Below are positions 22,051 to 23,229 of a stretch of 23,229 nucleotides of DNA, one piece after another (position 1 is the first letter of the stretch; every line of letters begins with the position of its first letter). The stretch spans positions 1 through 23,229 of the forward strand of contig DFKY01000022.1 in the NCBI GenBank assembly GCA_002374095.1, read 5' to 3'. The position numbers were made by a program, and so were the translations under genes. This DNA is from Lachnospiraceae bacterium UBA3633. GTDB lineage: Bacteria > Bacillota > Clostridia > Lachnospirales > Lachnospiraceae. The notes beneath the pieces were generated by a model. The model had not been told where the DNA came from. It saw nothing but the letters and a program-made list of their open reading frames with translations, and ran no database searches.

Positions 22051-22072
22051 GGCGAGAAATCGCCATTTTTTT
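22051..22072 (+). terminator. Terminator of the sir2 gene
   Basis: GGCGA-GAAA-TCGCC followed by A and seven T. It has the same GAAA tetraloop design as the terminator at 15840. The 82 bp between the sir2 stop and this hairpin show nothing else. Confidence 0.85.
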
Positions 22073-22086
22073 GACCCCAAAAACCC

Positions 22087-22115
22087 TTGACAAAAGTCTC
22101 TAAAAATGGTATGAT
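22087..22115 (+). promoter_or_regulatory. Heat-shock operon promoter
   Basis: TTGACA at 22087-22092, a 17-bp spacer, TATGAT at 22110-22115 with TG at 22107-22108. This is a housekeeping-sigma type promoter immediately upstream of the CIRCE operator. Confidence 0.88.
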
Positions 22116-22116
22116 G

Positions 22117-22143
22117 TTAGCACTCGATAAGAATGAGTGCTAA
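22117..22143. promoter_or_regulatory. CIRCE operator (HrcA binding site)
   Basis: TTAGCACTC-N9-GAGTGCTAA, a perfect match to the CIRCE consensus, overlapping the expected transcription start. HrcA represses from this site and is relieved by heat through GroEL titration. It shows that grpE and dnaK belong to the class I heat-shock regulon. Confidence 0.98.
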
Positions 22144-22177
22144 CAAGCGGAGATAGATTGAAAGGAGGTACGGCTAA

Positions 22178-22774
22178 ATGGAAGACAACAAAAAAACAGA
22201 TAAAGTGCAGCATGATGAAGCGAAAAATGATATAGATAAAAAGGAGCAAGAATTAAAAGAAGATAAGTTAGAAAAAGATGTAAAAGTTGCAGATGAGACT
22301 TCTGAAAATAAAGACGAAGAAGCGAAAGATGAAAAGACAGAACTTGAAGAAAAACTAAAGGAAGCAGATGATAGATATAAGAGATTACTTGCGGAGTTTG
22401 ATAATTATAGAAAGAGAACTGAAAAAGAGTCAGCATTGATGATAGATATTGGAGCTTCCATGATACTTACAAAGATACTTCCAATAGTTGATAATTTTGA
22501 AAGAGCACTTAAGACGCTTCCAAGTGAAATAAAAGAAAATTCATTTGAAGATGGCATAGATAAGATTTATAAACAAATACTAAAAACTTTAGAAGAGCTT
22601 GATGTGAAACCAATAGAAGCAGTAGGAAAACCATTTGACCCAAATCTTCACAATGCAGTTCTTACAGATGAAGAATCAGATGCAGAAGTTGATACAGTTA
22701 CAGAAGAATTACAAAAAGGTTATACATATAAAGAACAAGTATTAAGACACTCAATGGTAAAAGTAAAAAAGTAA
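22178..22774 (+). CDS. grpE: Nucleotide exchange factor GrpE
   Basis: A 198-residue co-chaperone that drives ADP release from DnaK. Residues 1-55 are an acidic/Lys-rich disordered tail; a long helix follows with the family motif RLLAEFDNYRKRTEKE, then ILPIVDNFERAL and the C-terminal beta domain with FDPNLHNAV and KEQVLRHSMVKV. AGGAGG at 22163-22168 precedes ATG 22178. It is the first gene after CIRCE; hrcA, which usually leads this operon in Bacillota, is not here. Confidence 0.97.
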   Translation: MEDNKKTDKVQHDEAKNDIDKKEQELKEDKLEKDVKVADETSENKDEEAKDEKTELEEKLKEADDRYKRLLAEFDNYRKRTEKESALMIDIGASMILTKILPIVDNFERALKTLPSEIKENSFEDGIDKIYKQILKTLEELDVKPIEAVGKPFDPNLHNAVLTDEESDAEVDTVTEELQKGYTYKEQVLRHSMVKVKK

Positions 22775-22793
22775 TCGATAGGAGGATAAATAT

Positions 22794-23229
22794 ATGAGCA
22801 AAATAATAGGAATTGATTTAGGAACCACAAATAGTTGTATGGCAGTTATGGAAGGCGGTAAAGCAACTGTTATAGCCAATGCTGAAGGTGTAAGGACAAC
22901 CCCATCAGTAGTTGGATTTGCAAAAAATGGAGAGAGACTTGTAGGCGAAGCAGCAAAGCGTCAAGCAGTAACTAATCCAGAAAGAACTATCTCATCTATA
23001 AAGAGACATATGGGATCTGATTATAAAGTAGATATTGATGGTAAAGCTTATACACCACAAGAGATTTCAGCAATGATTTTACAAAAGCTTAAAGCTGATG
23101 GTGAAGCATATCTTGGAGAGAAGATTACAGAAGCAGTTATAACTGTACCAGCGTATTTTAATGATGCACAGCGTCAAGCTACAAAAGATGCAGGAAAGAT
23201 TGCTGGTCTTGAAGTAAAGAGAATCATCA
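22794..23229 (+). CDS. dnaK: Chaperone protein DnaK (3' truncated by window end)
   Basis: ATG 22794 with AGGAGG at 22780-22785, 19 bp after grpE. The frame is open to the window edge, giving the first 145 residues of about 600. They contain IGIDLGTTNSC (phosphate loop 1 of the Hsp70 ATPase), EGVRTTPSVVGF, VGEAAKRQAVTNPERTI and ITVPAYFNDAQRQATKDAG, the Hsp70 signature. DnaK is the central ATP-dependent folding chaperone acting with DnaJ and GrpE. The remainder, and probably dnaJ, lie outside the window. Confidence 0.98.
   Translation, partial: MSKIIGIDLGTTNSCMAVMEGGKATVIANAEGVRTTPSVVGFAKNGERLVGEAAKRQAVTNPERTISSIKRHMGSDYKVDIDGKAYTPQEISAMILQKLKADGEAYLGEKITEAVITVPAYFNDAQRQATKDAGKIAGLEVKRII

Overview
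The window is AT-rich, densely packed bacterial DNA. AGGAGG-type ribosome sites, GAAA-loop terminators, a CIRCE/grpE/dnaK unit, a Bacillus-like BMP-family nucleoside transporter and lipoproteins with type II signal peptides point to a low-GC Bacillota, most likely class Clostridia. I cannot name genus or species from sequence alone.

Layout. 1-728 is the 3' end of a gene for a protein with a Ser/Gly-rich stalk and one C-terminal membrane helix. 829-2517 holds a lipoprotein cyclophilin and an acyltransferase-3 membrane protein. The acyltransferase overlaps, tail to tail, a second acyltransferase-3 gene that follows rsmA on the minus strand (2470-4446). A divergent promoter region separates rsmA from a DUF3298-like lipoprotein and a DEDDh exonuclease (4495-6104). 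6209-11727 is a nucleoside uptake and salvage cluster: BMP-family binding lipoprotein, double ATPase, two permeases and deoC. 11728-15863 is an accessory island. 16114-20851 is a complete branched-chain amino acid ABC operon (livJHMGF). Then come tRNA-Lys(CTT), a decayed repeat array, a Sir2 deacylase, and a CIRCE-controlled grpE-dnaK operon cut by the window edge.

The accessory island is the most unusual part. Two tandem genes (12185-13870 and 14042-15790) encode secreted proteins of 561 and 582 residues. Their first 75 residues are nearly identical (71/75 residues; 194/225 bases by hand count, changes mostly synonymous). Similarity then drops abruptly. Neither gene has a Shine-Dalgarno sequence at its start. 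In the second copy a 25-codon ORF containing FKWLGGWY ends in an ATGA overlap with the main start codon, which suggests translational coupling. In the first copy the same small ORF is split between WLGGWY and GRNNIT by a 291-bp imperfect palindrome that looks like a small non-autonomous mobile element. Each main gene has its own terminator, so these look like self-contained constant-leader/variable-body cassettes. I know no name for this family.

Other points: both nutrient ABC operons place a hairpin terminator between the binding-protein gene and the membrane/ATPase genes; most recognisable promoters have a TGn-extended -10; and the start site of the sir2 gene is built from the last unit of a tandem repeat that lies next to inverted copies of a tRNA T-arm.
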